DNA from: Siniperca chuatsi
Taxonomy: Eukaryota > Chordata > Actinopteri > Centrarchiformes > Sinipercidae
Length of the DNA: 64,000 nucleotides
Assembly: GCF_020085105.1 (NCBI RefSeq)
Contig: NC_058045.1
Coordinates: 23,257,333-23,321,332, forward strand
Direction of reading: 5' to 3'
Made by a program: the position numbers and the translations under genes. The notes under the pieces were generated by a model. The model searched no databases. It was given only the letters and a program-made list of their open reading frames with translations, and had not been told where the DNA came from. Shown here piece after piece: positions 32,570 to 44,700 of the stretch (position 1 is the first letter of the stretch; every line of letters starts with the position of its first letter).

Positions 32570-34730
32570 CGGAGGAGTTTGGGACCAAGTGCAATAACTT
32601 CAGTTTTGTCTGAGTTTAATCAGAAAGTTGCAGGTCACCCAGGTCTTTATGTCCTTAAGGCATGCTTGAAGTTTAGTTAACTGGTTAGTTTCATTTGGCT
32701 TGATCGATAGATATAATTGGGTATCATCTGCATAGCAATGAAAGTTTATGGAGTGTTTCCTAATAATATTGCCTAAAGGAAGCATATATAAGGTGAATAG
32801 AATCGGTCCAAGCACAGAACCTTGTGGAACTCCATGACTAACTTTGGTGTGCACGGAGGACTCACCGTTAACATGTACAAACTGAGACCGATCTGATAGA
32901 TAGGATTCAAACCAGTTTGGTGCGGCTCCTTTAATGCCAATTACATGTTCCCGTCTCTGTAATAGGATGTGATGGTCAATGGTATCGAACACAGCACTAA
33001 GATCTAACAAGACAAGTACAGAGACAAGTCCATTGTCTGATGCAATTAAAAGGTAATTTGTAATTTTCACCAGTGCTGTCTCTGTACTATGATGCACTCT
33101 AAATCCTGACTGAAAATCCTCAGATAAGCTATTGTTATTTAGAAAGTCACAGAACTAATTGGCGACTGCTTTCTCAAGGATCTTAGAAAGAAAGGGAAGG
33201 TTAGATATAGGTCTATAGTTGGCTAAAATCCCTGGATCAAGGGTAGGCTTTTTAAGAAGTGGGTTAATTACAGCTACTTTAAAGGATTGTGGTACATAGC
33301 CTGTTAATAAAGATAGATTGATCATATCCAGTAAAGAGGTGCCAACTAAGGGTAAAACGTCTTTAAGCAGCCTAGATGGAATGGGGTCTAAGAGACAGGT
33401 TGATGGCTTAGATGAATTAATCGTCGAAGTCAGCTGAAGAAGATCGACAGGAGCAAAGCAGCCAAAACACACATCAGGCTCTACAGCTGTTTCCAAGGTT
33501 CCTGTGTTTGAAGACAAGTCGGCACCAGTTGAAGGCAGGACTTGATGAATTTTTTCTCTAATAGTTAAAATTTTATCATTAAAGAAGCTCATGAAGTCAT
33601 TACTACTGAGGTCTATAGGAATACATGGCTCGATAGAGCTGTGATTCTCTGTCAGCCTGGCTACAGTGCTGAAAAGAAACCTGGGGTTGTTTTTATTTAT
33701 AAGGGCTACGATTTGCATAGGAGTCCTCTGTTATATTGAGACATAACATTGAATTAAATGCAGATGGAAGTGCTTCCTCAAATTTAGCTACAGCAATATC
33801 AGATAGACATCTAGAGTAAGAATCTTTGCCTAATGGCGTGTAGTCCAGCAATAGCAGTTCAAAAGTTATTAAATAAGGGTCTGATAGGGATAAGGGATTC
33901 TGCGGAAAGACTATTAAATGTTAAATTTCAATGCCATATACCAGAACAAGGTCAAGGGTGTGGTTAAAACAGTGAGTGGCTTCATGTATACTCTGACAAA
34001 AGCCAATTGAATCTAATAATGAGATAAACGCAGTACTAAGGCAATCATTTTCAACGTCCACATGAATATTAAAATCAGGTATCTGTTTTAAGGACTAAAC
34101 TTGATAAAAACTCTGAGAATTCAGATAAAAATTCAGAATAAGAACCAGGAGCCCGGTACACTATTACAAATAGAATTGGCTGTTGTGTTTTCCAGGTTGG
34201 GTGTGAAAGACTAAGAACAAGGCTTTTGAATGAGTTATAATTTAGTTTAGGTTTAGGGTTGATTAATAGGCTTCAGTCGAAGATGGCTGCAACTCCACCT
34301 CCTCGGCCGGTGCCTCGAGGAATGTGAGTGTTAATATGACTGGGTGGAGTTGATTCATTTAGGCTAACATATTCTTCATGACCCAGCCAGGTTTCAGTAA
34401 GACAAAATAAGTCAAGATGATACTCTGATACTAAATTGTTCACTAGTACAGCTTTAGATGACAGAGATCTGATGTTTAAGAGTGCACATTTAATTCTCCT
34501 ATTTTGTTGTGCTATTTCTGCGTTTTTGTTTAGGTTTTTATGTATAACTCCTCTTCTGTTACCTTTTGGTTTTATTAATTTAAGTGGTCGGGGTGCAGAT
34601 ACTGTCACTAAGGAGTTTTGGGTGGTTAACTGCTCTGGAAGCGCAGATAAGTGTGTAGGACTGCAACTCGACCTCCTGGTCTCAACTCTAAGTTGTCATG
34701 GTTTTGGTCCATTAATTACTAATAATTAAT
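32570..34730 (-). mobile_element. Degenerate non-LTR retrotransposon (endonuclease plus reverse transcriptase, L2/CR1-like)
   Basis: Read on the minus strand: an endonuclease start (IKCALLNIRSLSSKAVLVNN, LTETWLGHEE) at 34608-34273, a decayed middle with traces such as IVYRAPGSYSEFL, the RT region 33718-33155 (LLDPIPSRLLKD, NPLLKK, ANYRPISNLPFLSKILEK), and 33097-32600 with [29 protein letters not shown] and the YADD catalytic box. It is broken by an in-frame TAG at 33155-33157 and frameshifts between the endonuclease and RT. Inactive copy. Confidence 0.92.
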
Positions 34731-35299
34731 AATTAGTAATACTAATTATAGTATAATGCAACATAGTACTTTGCTTTTTCTCTTAATATTGCGTTTGCTA
34801 TTATTATTGATCTTTTTGCCAATCATCAGTATAACATGCTGTATATACAGTACATTATAAAACAGCATAGGAAAGAACACAAATAACATTATCAGTAATC
34901 AAATATTCAGCATAAAAATATATTTTAGATTTACCTTTTTTGTTAAATAAGTCATTTAGAAAGTTAGTTTTAGTTTGTCATTTTCCCTTTTGAGCAGATT
35001 TATAGCTAAAGAACAATGTTCATCGTGCATCTGTTTGAGAACAGTCTGATTTTAAATGTAAAATCTACTCCCAGATGGCGACAGAAGGCCGTGCTTAGTA
35101 AGACTGCGTTTAGGGATTGTCGATGCTTCTTGCCTTCTGCAGTGCCTTTAGTTCGGATTATTCCTGCAGTCCCATACAGGTTATCACTCACAACTGATGG
35201 TCTTCCTAGAAGACTGGAGCAGGTGAGAATTTATTGAGTGATCTGCAGCAGCAAGAGGGTATCTTAAGAAGTGAGTGCACCTTTACCTGCTGATGCAGA

Positions 35300-35640
35300 A
35301 GGTACAGAACATGTGGAGATGGTTTCTTTATTTCTGGATGACTGACACAATATTGTTGGAAAGAGACTTATCAAGCATGGCACTGAGGTATCTACAGTTG
35401 TCCAATCTCTCAACGACTGCATCTTCAGCAAAATGTTTAATTAGATGTGCCTCCTTTCCAAAATCTATCAGCAGCTCCTTTTTTTTAATGTTGTGGAGTT
35501 GTAGGAAATTATTCCCACACCAATGCACCCACTCCCTGAAGCATTTTTTCAAAGCACTCTATCCGATGTTTAAAAGTCTGACGACAACAGCTGAGTCATC
35601 TCTATACTTCACTACCAAACCGTAATTAAAGATCTCACTT
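35300..35640 (-). mobile_element. Non-LTR retrotransposon fragment (reverse transcriptase)
   Basis: The minus strand reads VVKYRDDSAVVV (a YADD-box region with Arg for Ala), then, after a stop, FREWVHWCGNNFLQLHNIKK and KELLIDFGKEAHL. This matches the YADD-to-FVDWCGNNFLQLN stretch of fish LINEs and probably the same family as the piece at 23497-23640. Decayed. Confidence 0.8.
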
Positions 35641-36055
35641 TGTCAGAAAAAGAGCGAGATAGTCATGCATATGCGTTTGAGAGGGAGAAATGTGCTGCTG
35701 TTAGCTGTCATCAGGGATGCAGGGACCCGCCTGTAGGTTGGAGACGTTCTCACAGAGTAGCTGCAGGTGTGTGCAAGAGCAGGCTGAGGGAAAGGATGGG
35801 CATGTGGCAACTGGACTGATTATAAAGACACTTTGAAATAATTGTGTGCAGGTTTATGGATGCTAAACCTAAATGACAAAACATAATTTCATGTAATAGA
35901 CAAGCAAATATAGCATGATATAATTCTCATAGCTCTGGATTTTAATAGCATTCAAGAGAGCCATTCCTAAATGTACTGCATATTAATGGCACTTTAAAGT
36001 CAGACTATACTTATGAAAGAAGAAATAGCTCATTCTTGTGATAAAGTTTTATTTC

Positions 36056-36565
36056 ATAGTAATAAAACGCCCCCTTTCTCAGCTCAATACACTCAGGACT
36101 TTTGCTGTTACAGCCATGGATGTGTAAAGAGAATTGTTACAGCCTTGCTAGCTGGTATGACCATCAGCTTATGGTTGTTAATGTTAGCTAAATTTAGCAA
36201 ATGATATTGCTGTGTAACTGACATTATTCAGCCAGTGTGCTGACTTTATGACTCTTCTCGACTTGTGCTACTGTTGCATTATGTTTTAGCATTCACAATT
36301 ATTTTGTAATTGTCAAGTAAGTAATAAAACACACCCTTGCTGAATTACTACAGTCCAGGTTTTTACTGCTACAACCTTAGTTGGTCCAGTAGCAAGTAGC
36401 TAATGTTAGCTAATGTTAGCAAACTTTAGATAGATATTGCTGTGTAACTGACATTATTGAGCCAGCTTGGTGGCTTTATGACTCTTCATTACTTGTGCTA
36501 CTGTTACATTATGTTTTAACTTTTACCATTATTCTGTTATTGTCATATTGTAATAAAACACACTC
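36056..36565. repeat. Imperfect tandem duplication, unit about 230-260 bp
   Basis: Unit 1 starts TAGTAATAAAACGCCCCC (36057), unit 2 AAGTAATAAAACACACCC (36319) and a third begins near 36548. Shared inner words include GATATTGCTGTGTAACTGACATTATT, a GGCTTTATGACTCTTC-like word and ACTTGTGCTACTGTT. Noncoding. Confidence 0.8.
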
Positions 36566-36677
36566 TCCTGTAATTGTCACTTGTGTCCACTGTGTTCAGC
36601 AAAAGTTAGTCTTTCTTTAAACAATATTACATATTATTACAATACATAGGACTTCTTATCAGCTAAATTCTTATTGC

Positions 36678-36717
36678 AAAATGTGCATATCACTAAAACT
36701 AGTGATATGCACATTTT
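36678..36717. repeat. Perfect inverted repeat, 18-bp arms, 4-bp loop
   Basis: The left arm AAAATGTGCATATCACTA (36678-36695) is exactly complementary to 36700-36717, with AAAC between. No neighbouring gene explains it. Confidence 0.95.
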
Positions 36718-38133
36718 CCTTGCAGCTGCATGCCATATAAAGATTTAAATGCTTCTGATTAATTGATGTGGGTTTGCACCACCTCCACAGTGAGATGGCA
36801 GCTTGTTTGCTTGCTGTATTATTCATATGGATTTAAAAGCATGTCAACTCAATTACAGGGTTTTTACGAGAAATATCATGTCCTGTCCTCCTATCTCAGG
36901 AGTAACATCTCAGCTCAGGAGAAGGGAAAACCTTGTACTCTGGATTCAACTGGAAAAGATGAAGGCTTCTGGTGCACCACTGGAATTTCAGCCAAATTTT
37001 GTTAGCTGTCAGTTTAGATCATTGTAGTTATATTTTATTGCAGGTTTTATGTAACAGCCTCTGCAGTCATGTTTCTATTGACATTTAAAGCTTCTGAGAC
37101 ACCATGGTTTTCCTTTTGGGTGATGTCAGATCAGATTATCTCCCTTTTAGAATTACTTTGGTCATTTATGAGTTTCGAAAAACAGGCCTCAGTTTGTTAA
37201 AGTGTTTCCCAATTTGCACTTGAATGTTATTGAAAATAATTTCGATATTTGGACCTATTCAAGCGTAACTATTTCATCTTGTGGACAATTAAACGTTTTA
37301 AGCCTGATGCTCTTTAATTAAAATACTTCTCAAGGAACAACTCACCGACAGGAGATAAACTGTACATCCATTACAAACTGATTTTAAAGGGATGTTAACT
37401 GGAACTTTAGGTCAGCTTATGTTTTATGCAGCAGTTCAGATTTGCTATCAGCAACTCAAAAGGAGGGGCGAACTGTTTTGTTATGCAGTCTCATTTGATT
37501 CACAAGAGGGGAAAACACAGACAATGCCTTGCAGTGCAGGCTCAGCAATATCACTCTACTTGTTTCTTCAGTCTTTTTCATTATGCGCCCGGGAGAACGA
37601 CATCATGCTGCAAATAAAGCTGTCTAAGTCAGTCCAACAGCGAAACAGCCATTATTTCTATCATCTTATTGATTGAGCAATACATTTGCAGGGAAAGTAT
37701 TAGAAGTTGTAGTTGCTGGTTTTAAGTTGCTCAACACCCGACATCAGAGTCCAGTTTTAGTTTTTTTCAAAACCTATTTACTATAGCTTTAAATTGTATG
37801 CCGTCTTGCTCTTGTTGTGATTGCATCCATCGTTAATCCTTATATGCTTATACTAGTGTACTGAAGGCTAGGGAGCAGTTTAAAGCTGGGAGGCCTTGAT
37901 AACATAAACAAGTTGGTATGCAGAAGGTCAGCACAACAGAAAGTAATCAGGAAATGTAACTTTGAGAGTACGACACAGCACTGCATGGCTCTGAATTAGA
38001 AATATTCAGACTGTAAGGCACAAGGAAGTGCAGGAGGTAATCCTTTAGGTAATCAAGGCATAACCACCACTGACAGTTACTCTTTAACAAAATCAGGTTC
38101 ATACAATGTCAAAACTGATTTATCTTAAGACAT
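36718..38133. other. Intergenic, nothing recognised
   Basis: Sequence downstream of calb2. No exon or nameable repeat; open frames near 36763 and 37392 have no recognisable similarity. Confidence 0.35.
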
Positions 38134-38139
38134 TTTATT
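38134..38139 (-). promoter_or_regulatory. Candidate polyadenylation signal AATAAA of calb2
   Basis: AATAAA on the minus strand about 650 bp past the calretinin stop codon. Plausible by distance; not proven. Confidence 0.45.
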
Positions 38140-38784
38140 AATATTTTCAATTGACAGTATCAGCCAAAAACACATTGAAAATGAAAATCATATGGCAATG
38201 GGACAACAGGGCTTCAGGGCAAATAGAGGTGGAAAAATCAATTTCAGTTCTATCACAGACTATAAATGAGATAAATTCAAACACAGCTGTCTTCAGTTTT
38301 GTTTGACTATATATTGTTGAAAGAGCGAGGGAATGGAGGAGTCAATGAAGCTGGGGTCAAGGTTCAGGGCTTATCAACAGGTCAAAAGGTCATTTCTGTG
38401 GAATAATGGGTTTGGGCTTTTGGTCAGGAGTTGCAAGTCAGGCACAGCATGGACGGCTGGGACGGGAATGAGGTCAGAAATGGACATGGGGGAGAGTTGA
38501 GAAGGTGAAAAGTTAGAGGTTTCAGACAGGTCATGGTTAGGGTTGAGAAGTCAGGTTGTAGAGAATAAGGGTTTAAAGAAGAGGAGCTGTTGCGTGCTGA
38601 CAGTGCACTTATCATTCATTCTGAAGTTGTAACTTTAGGCGATGATGGGGAAATGAAGGGGAGACAGGGTGTCTGGCACATGCACCTGGTATATGTTGCC
38701 AGGCAGCTGGAAGTGGGTGTGGTGTCGGGAGAGCAGGGCGGGGTAGGCAGAGAAAATTATGATACACAACGAGAGGAAGAAGAG

Positions 38785-41700
38785 TCACACAATTGGCTCC
38801 CTGCAGAGGACAATTTCCAGCTCGCCACGGTAGAGCTTCCCTCCGTCAGACAGGCTCATGATGCTCTGCTTGTAGCCTGACAGGTTCTTCAAGTCCACCT
38901 CCTGAACCAGAGAAAGGGAGGTATGATAAGTAAAGCTGAAGTGGCCAACTAGTGACATTAGTCAAGTAAAAATACTAATGCTTTATTTGGATCAAAACTT
39001 AAACTAAGCTAGCTAAATTTAACCAGTATTGTCCTGGATGGTCAGATTTTTTTCTGCCATACCCTCTGTCATGTAGCATGTTTGTTATACTGAAGCCTTG
39101 ATGGAGGAAGCATGTTGTTAAAAAGCCTGGGGTGGGGTACCCTGGTAGCTCACCTGGTAGCGTGCGCACCACGTATCAAGGCTAAGTCCTTACTGTAGCG
39201 TTGAGGTTTGAATCCGGCCTGGGCCCTTTGCTGCATGTCAGCACCTGTCTGTCTCTACTGTGACTATCAAATATAGCAGAAATGCCAAGGAAAACGAAAC
39301 TTGATCCACAGAGCTGGGTTTTTGTCTAGACAAGCTTACTTTCTAAAGGAAGTTTAAGACTGCTGGCCAGTTGACCCCTTATAGTTACAGTTGCTACACC
39401 TGTCACGCTTTCTGTTACCACACTATACATATACATTTGACACTGATAATGGTGGTAGATTCACCACTTGAAATTCCAAGTTATTTTTGAAACAATGGGT
39501 CCTACATTTCAGACAGAGGCAAGCAAAAGAATGTATCTCATTTTTAGCTGACAACTATTGATTTTGCTGTCTGGAATGACAACTGTGGCTAGGAGATATT
39601 ATCAGCTTTAGCAAGCTACCTATGCTAACTGTGTGCTGGCTGAAAACTCCATCTCCAGCTTTTTAATGTTTTCAGTTGTTTTAAAATGAGAATCATGTAA
39701 AAGGGTCTCAAATATGCATTTGTTGGCTACATGCATTATATAATGCAAAAGAATGATATGTTCCTGATGAACAGTCAGCATCCTCACCAGTTAATGATAT
39801 AGATGTAGAAGATGCGTTAAATAAGTAGCATTGTTATTCTATTGAAGTGTAGAGCTACTTCATCAGTATTATAGTACAGTATTATAAATAAAAATGTTTT
39901 TAAAAATGAAATGTTATTTCATTCTAACATTTCTAAGTATTTTTTAATGTTAATAATGTTTAAATAATCTTTGCTATCATCACACCAAGGACCACAATGA
40001 AAACAAGTGGACTTTATTGTGTCTTGACGTTGTTGTAGTTGTGTGTGATTTAATGATCTCCTCACAATGTCAACTAAACTATACATGAGACCTAGACATT
40101 TGAATTCACAGATGCTGTGACTTGGAATTTGTTCAATTAGAAATGTATGTTTCTGATGTCAGGCCCTACTAACAAGGAACCTCTTGTCCTGTATTACCCT
40201 TCCGGCCTCAAGTCCTGAAAAGACAGAGGACTTCAGTGATATCACACCAACCTAAGACACAGAAATGCACCTTCAACTCATCCTAAGATTGTGCCCCTGT
40301 TTTGACAACCTTTCAGTCAAGGCTTGTACCAATATAAACATCCTGAATGGAGATAATAAGCAAATAATATGCTTGAAACATTTGGGGGTATCACTGAATA
40401 TTTTGATTTGAGCTTTTGCAGCAGTAAAAACCAGAACAGTCAAAATTACTCATCACACGCAGCTTGGTCACTTGGCAAGTTTACTTCTTCTATCTGCGAT
40501 ACAAGCTATGTAGGTACTCTGCAGAGAGTTACAGTATGTTTAAAATACAGTTTTTAGGTATATCCCTGTTTTGTTTCTGTTTCTGTTCTGATACACTGTA
40601 GGCATATACAGAACACACAGGGAGTAAACAGCTGAGAGGAGCTGAAATGATTTGAGAGAAACGACAAGTGCCAGAAGTCACAAGTCAGGCCATAGTATGT
40701 ACTGGCATACAAATGTCCGTAAACCTCCATTTCACCTTCTTGTTTTTCTGGTAAAGGTCTCGTAGCAGGGCGTCCAACTCCTGCTCATCAATGTAACCAT
40801 TCCCATCCTGAAAGAAGTTGACAGAAACACACCATAAATGTTATTTTCATTTCCAAACATTCAGAAAGGACTGGAAGGAAAGACAAGATCAATGGAATGA
40901 TCTGAAGACAGAGAGCAGACTTTAAAACATAATTAAACTGCAGCCATTTAAACTACAGCTCAAAAATGTGTAGCTGCCTTTCACACCAGATAAAAAAAAA
41001 ACAATTTTCATCAGAAAAACCTGCATTCCTTTCTAAACAGCGTGCACCAGCTATGTTTAGATTTTGAGCTTCCTGATTTTTGTGCCCTGCTCTGCTGCTC
41101 AATTTCATTCAGTACTTGGCATGGCAGCCATCATGAATGCACCAGCCAAATGGCCATTCATGAATGATGATTTTAAAAAGTCTTCCCACTCACAACTCTG
41201 TAAAGGGGGTTAGCTGTAAAGTCAATATGGAGCCACTTTTCTAATTAATGAGTTATGTCTCACAGTAGTGTTTAGAGTTTGGGGCCAAAAAATAAGTCCA
41301 AATTGTTGGAGATTTTCCCTTGGCAAGTGGCACAAAACCATGTTCTATGCATCTAGGCTCAGTCTCAAGATGACTTCAGAGCTGAGTGGCTTGCCAGTCT
41401 TATTTTTTACTTTGGGAGATGCCCTTTGATGTTTACAAAGCTAGATTGAAGTGTCCTAGATCTTGGGAATAAAGTGTGAATTCTATTTTTTTTCACTTTA
41501 AGGATGAAAGACCCGCGACTCCGCAGAGTTATGGGAAAGCGGAGCAACATCAGGTATCAGTCAGTCGGTCTAAATTGCGTGCCATCTTGCATTTCAGACA
41601 TTTTCAGGGCCTCGCGCAGTTTGGGGTTGTGGCACTGTGAGCCACATTAGTGTTCAGCTGACCGGCCAAACTTTGCCCTGTCCACGATCTCGCAGCACCA

Positions 41701-44700
41701 GTCACAGTAGCTGCCTGTGTTTCAGCTGCAGGGGCTGAGCTCATCACAAAATGATGAAACTAATTACACACATAAATGGTAGTGCTCCATTCGCAGACAG
41801 TCTACATGAATGGACCGCAGTGGCTCATCTGTAATTGAACATTCAACCCTGTCATCTGCAAGTCAGCTAGAGAGAGTGCTAGCCTTCAGTCCACACACAC
41901 ACACACACACAATTCTGACTAAAAAATTCTTAGCACGTCAGTTTACGGAAATTTTCTGGAGCTTTCAGCCATATTGCAGGCCTTCATCAGCAGATTAAAA
42001 TTACTTTTTTACTGGAAAATTTCAAGAAAGGGGAAAAATGTTGATTTTGTTTTTTTTTTAGGTTTTGTAGCCATGTAACTATAGTGTACTATAATTATTT
42101 TATTAGAGTTAAAGTCAAATATGGAATGTTCAGGTGCCAATTAATAGTTTTTGACCTGAATTCTACCTGTCCCTCACGTACCTAAAACAAATCTCCCCCC
42201 ATCCACCGGAATCTCAAGATACTCCAAACTGTATCCTTCCAAAAGACCAAACACTGATGTTGGGTCTCAATTCAATAGCAAATATTCTACAATATTCACT
42301 ATGTAATAATGTTGACAGTGCAAAATGGCACCATGCTAAATGCACTGTACAATTTTGTTAAAATGGAAGATGATACGTCAATTACACTGAGACAACTCCT
42401 ACCAATTTTAAAATTTAAAACTTTACAAATACAGAGTAGGGATGTTTTTCCACTCAAAAATCAAGCAATTGTAGCATCCATATTGGATTATAGTATAGTA
42501 TATTTACTGTGAACATACTACATACCTCTGTGAAGCGAAAAATGGCGTATTATACATATTTGCCACACACAATGAATGTTTAAGACAGCAAATGTGTCAT
42601 TAAGTGGCTGAATCTCTGCTACAAAAACAGCATTAGAGAGTAGAAAAAAACTGAATTTCAATTATAATGTTGTATATCACTAACTATAGCATAATATAGA
42701 AGCATTTAGCACAAACTAGGCTACTGTGAGGGTGCTGTGCCACATCAAGCTGAGTTGTTTATTTCCTCAAAAATTGAGTCAGCCTTCTTACAGTTACCTA
42801 AATTATGGCTGCTCCCTCAGGCTGACAAAAAGTCACAAGATGTCATAAATAAGAAAAATGATTTAGCAGATGTACAACGTGCAGCTCTCTCCCCTGTAAC
42901 TCTGCTCTGCTCCAGTCTGTCTTGTATCATATCACTCCCTGCAGTCCCTCACCACCAATCTACTGCTAATGTGGAAAATGTGACCATTAACTGAACCACT
43001 GCTCAACCACCCTGGGCTGTTTACAAAGGGACAGGTGTGCTGAGCCTAACTCATTTCCCTAGGTAGTTGGTACAAAACAAGGAATTTGTATATTCATGAT
43101 TTTAACAAAAGGGAAACTCCAAAACAAACAGCGCTGAGTCACCCAGATGACTTACGAGTCTATTCTATTTTTTCTAGCTCTGTTGCAGTTTGTTCTTATT
43201 TTACAATGTAAATCCCCAAGTCCTCTCACTGCGTTAGCATATTAGCTTTCAGATACAGTACACTATTATGTACACACAACACTAGGTACTCCCTCAGAGT
43301 CCCACCCCTTTTCAAGCTAGCTTCTATTCCACTAGCCTCAGCTAATTCTAACCAAGATAAAACAATTATTTCATTAGCATTCAACAACAACGGCTCCCAT
43401 GATGTTTATATAGTTCCCCCGTGGCTAAGACTCATGGGGGATGTAGATGATGCAAACAAAATAACTAACTAGCTAACCATTTCGAATTAAATATAAATGA
43501 TAGAGTGTTCAAATGTTACTGCCCAGCATTGTAGTAGATACCAATTTAACTCAGAATACGTGGACAGAATATCCCAGGAGCACCCCAGTTTTTCAGTATG
43601 CCAAAATGCACAGACAATGAAAAGCTAGTGGAAGAGAAGCTAACCCAGAATAAAATGTCCCCTACCTTGTCATAGTATGTGAAGATGGCATTGAACTGCT
43701 CAGTGGTTAACTTGACACCCTGTAAAAACAAGGTTTGATTTTGATTACCAGGCTATAAATTGCCAAACAGAAGAAGTTACAGTAAGACAAACTCAATCCA
43801 AAAGTATGTCTATTATATTTAAAAACAGTGACATTAATTATGTATAATGTAGCCATTTTGTTTTGCATGGACATTTCTTTCTGCACCATGTTTGTTCCCT
43901 ACCTCGAATTTGAGTAAGAAATTCTCCTGAACAGGGAGAAGCCTATGGGAGAGAAGGACTTAATTAGCGGACACAATAGTTGTTAAATTATTGAAATCCG
44001 ATGACAGTGAGTGAACATCAGCAGGCAATGTGTATCAACATTTATATAGCGAACAGAAGCAAGTAAAATTACACATTACCTTGCCATCTCTGACAGGCCC
44101 AACTTTCCATCTCCATTCAGATCAAACATCCTGAGCTACAAAGTTAAAGCAGAACAGAGATAGGAAGGGACAGAGGAGAGTGACTGAAAGGAAAGTTTTT
44201 TATAGGTATATGCTGTCAAGATGAAGGCGAATGTGGTCCCATGATATTCACTGACTGAGAAATAGAATGGATGACCATAAAGTTTCTACCTTTATTATAA
44301 ATCTACAACTTTTTTTCCTCATAGTGCTAGATGTTTAACAGAGGACCAGTAAAGGGACTGTCCATAAAACTGTTTCACAGTTGATGGTGAATGTTTTACA
44401 GAAAAACAACCTAAAAGTTCTCTTTTTTAGGGCAAAGTTACATCAGGAGGAAAGAATACAAAAGAGTTTGTCTGATTTTCTTAAATATTACATTTCCTTC
44501 AAAGACAAGCTAAAGATGGCCTTCTAATATTTGTACACGATGTTATTGCAAATATATTTGGTATGAAACCACTGATTTAAAATGTGGCCAATTTGCAGGT
44601 TCTAATTTTCACTAGAGGATTCCTATTAGCATAGGCTATTCCTAGCATAGTGTAAGTACTAGCATGATTCGCTACAGCAAATACTCCAAAAAACAGTAGC

